Shown here piece after piece: positions 33,685 to 34,698 of a stretch of 34,698 bases of DNA (positions are counted from its first letter, which is position 1; each line of letters starts with the position of its first letter). A program made the translations under genes and the position numbers. The DNA lies in the NCBI GenBank assembly GCA_021849365.1, contig JAJZSZ010000008.1, positions 1 to 34,698 on the forward strand, given 5' to 3'. This stretch comes from Bacteroidota bacterium (lineage in GTDB: Bacteria; Bacteroidota; Bacteroidia; Bacteroidales; Prolixibacteraceae). The notes beneath the pieces were generated by a model that saw nothing but the letters and a program-made list of their open reading frames with translations, had not been told where the DNA came from and searched no databases.

Positions 33685-34698
33685 TTAATAACCATCATTT
33701 TGCCAGAAGCCTGTACCAACTGATGTACTCTTATTGGTAACGGCATCCATCTGGGCCTGAGGAATTGGACGATAATAATGGAAATTCTTGATATTGTTTG
33801 CACCCTGTGCGTTATATGCTTTTACCCTTGCAACCAAAGTTTTGGTACGTTTCAGGTCGAACCAGCGTTGTTGTTCACCACAAAGTTCAATAGCACGTTC
33901 ATCAAGAATAGTGTTAATATCAACAGGTCCGCTAATTGAGTTATCTTTTCCGGCAATAGCACGTTTTGCACGCAGCTGGTTCAAAGTAGCCAGTGCTGCA
34001 GTATTGTCGCCGGTACCCAATTCAGCTTCGGCTTTAATCAGGTACATTTCAGCCAAACGCAAAACCATTGCATCACGAGCCGAGATATCGTTGGTTGGAT
34101 AGAGCGGATCGTAAACATTATCGAGGAATTTTTTGATTCCGGGATATGAACACCATCCTCCAATTTTGTACGAATTGTAACGGGCATCGCCATAAACATC
34201 CGATTTAGCTTTTGCAGCTTCGGTAGGCAGCGCAACTGCAGGATCGCCTGAAGTAAATACAGGGATATCACCATTATTCATGAACTGAATGCGGTAACGA
34301 CCTTTAGCCCAGGCTTGTTTTGCTTTACCGGCAGCTGAATTTCCATCGAGCGGGCAATAGTAAATTGCTGTATCCTGAATGCTTGGATAGTTTTTCGAAC
34401 TTCCTTCCAATCCGGGAGCAATGGTATAAGCTTCGAGCAAAGTAGCATTGGTACGCTGGTCGGTTGCACGGTTTTTATCGAGCAGTTTCCACAGGTAAAC
34501 CGAAGGCAAATAACGGGTGAAACCACGTCCGTAAGGAGAATAATACGGAGCTACATATACTTTAGCTTTGGTTTTAATGTTGGTAACATATGAGGTTGAT
34601 TCGCCCAAAACACGAACAAAAGTTTCGTTACCGTTATTTCCAAGGTCGCTTGCACCGTTGTTCCACATCGAAACAAACATCAGCAACATTAGATCGGA
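33685..34698 (-). CDS. SusD/RagB-family outer-membrane glycan-binding lipoprotein, N-terminus outside window
   Basis: The frame is open to the right edge: 337 codons of the C-terminal part are present, and the signal peptide and lipobox Cys lie outside. The Met at 34689 is internal. SusD family marks are VLRLAEMYLIKAEAEL, ALATLNQLRAKRAI, IDERAIEL-type ILDERAIELCGEQQRWFDL, and the terminal RPIPQAQMDAV ... FWQNDGY. Such proteins cap a SusC TonB-dependent channel and bind oligosaccharides; SusC is expected just outside. The enzymes behind it point to pectin fragments as ligand. Confidence 0.95.
   Translation of the reverse strand, partial: SDLMLLMFVSMWNNGASDLGNNGNETFVRVLGESTSYVTNIKTKAKVYVAPYYSPYGRGFTRYLPSVYLWKLLDKNRATDQRTNATLLEAYTIAPGLEGSSKNYPSIQDTAIYYCPLDGNSAAGKAKQAWAKGRYRIQFMNNGDIPVFTSGDPAVALPTEAAKAKSDVYGDARYNSYKIGGWCSYPGIKKFLDNVYDPLYPTNDISARDAMVLRLAEMYLIKAEAELGTGDNTAALATLNQLRAKRAIAGKDNSISGPVDINTILDERAIELCGEQQRWFDLKRTKTLVARVKAYNAQGANNIKNFHYYRPIPQAQMDAVTNKSTSVGTGFWQNDGY

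Overview
The window looks like chromosome of a Bacteroidota member, probably class Bacteroidia. The evidence is a SusD-type lipoprotein heading a pectin utilisation locus, several exact matches to the Bacteroidetes -7 promoter element TAnnTTTG, a GxxExxY-family gene remnant, and starts without clear Shine-Dalgarno sequences. The exact genus cannot be read from the sequence.

Layout. (1) 1-3260 is a galactose module: galT (cut by the left edge), a GntR-type regulator with a sugar-binding-protein-like sensor domain, and a divergent galM. Two near-identical 16-bp sites, one before galT and one between the regulator and galM, are the likely operator. (2) 3322-5855 holds a long-chain acyl-CoA ligase and a small secreted, barrel-like protein. 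(3) 5856-6560 is a gene-poor spacer, mostly a degenerate tandem repeat of strict 21-bp period. (4) 6561-21929 is a surface-polysaccharide (O-antigen-type) locus on the + strand. It starts with the ABC exporter wzm/wzt. Short ACACAGTG-type repeats, a decayed GxxExxY gene and an 85-bp inverted-repeat element lie between the two exporter genes. A methyltransferase, ten recognisable glycosyltransferases, one orphan glycosyltransferase-like protein and a WecA/TagO-type initiating transferase follow. Convergent to them, on the - strand, is an O-antigen-ligase/TPR fusion. The two convergent transcripts are separated by a perfect 28-bp hairpin. (5) 24707-34698, on the - strand, is a pectin utilisation locus: SusD (partial), PL10 pectate lyase, STN-alpha/beta-hydrolase fusion, CE8 pectinesterase, GH43, second CE8, GH28 polygalacturonase and CE12 rhamnogalacturonan acetylesterase.

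How the genes work together. The WecA-like enzyme would load the first sugar phosphate on undecaprenyl phosphate, the transferases would extend the chain in the cytoplasm, Wzm/Wzt would export it, and the ligase would attach it to lipid A-core. No Wzx flippase is seen, which fits the ABC-exporter route. The pairing of a GT6 enzyme (blood-group A/B transferase family) with a GT11 alpha-1,2-fucosyltransferase suggests a histo-blood-group-like epitope. In the pectin locus, esterases strip methyl and acetyl groups so that PL10 and GH28 can cut the galacturonan backbone, while GH43 removes side-chain sugars. Galactose freed from pectin side chains could feed the gal module, but that link is inference.

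Most notable are the 21-bp phased A/T-tract array upstream of the exporter, the sharp base-composition change inside wzt at its specificity domain, and the GT6-GT11 pair.
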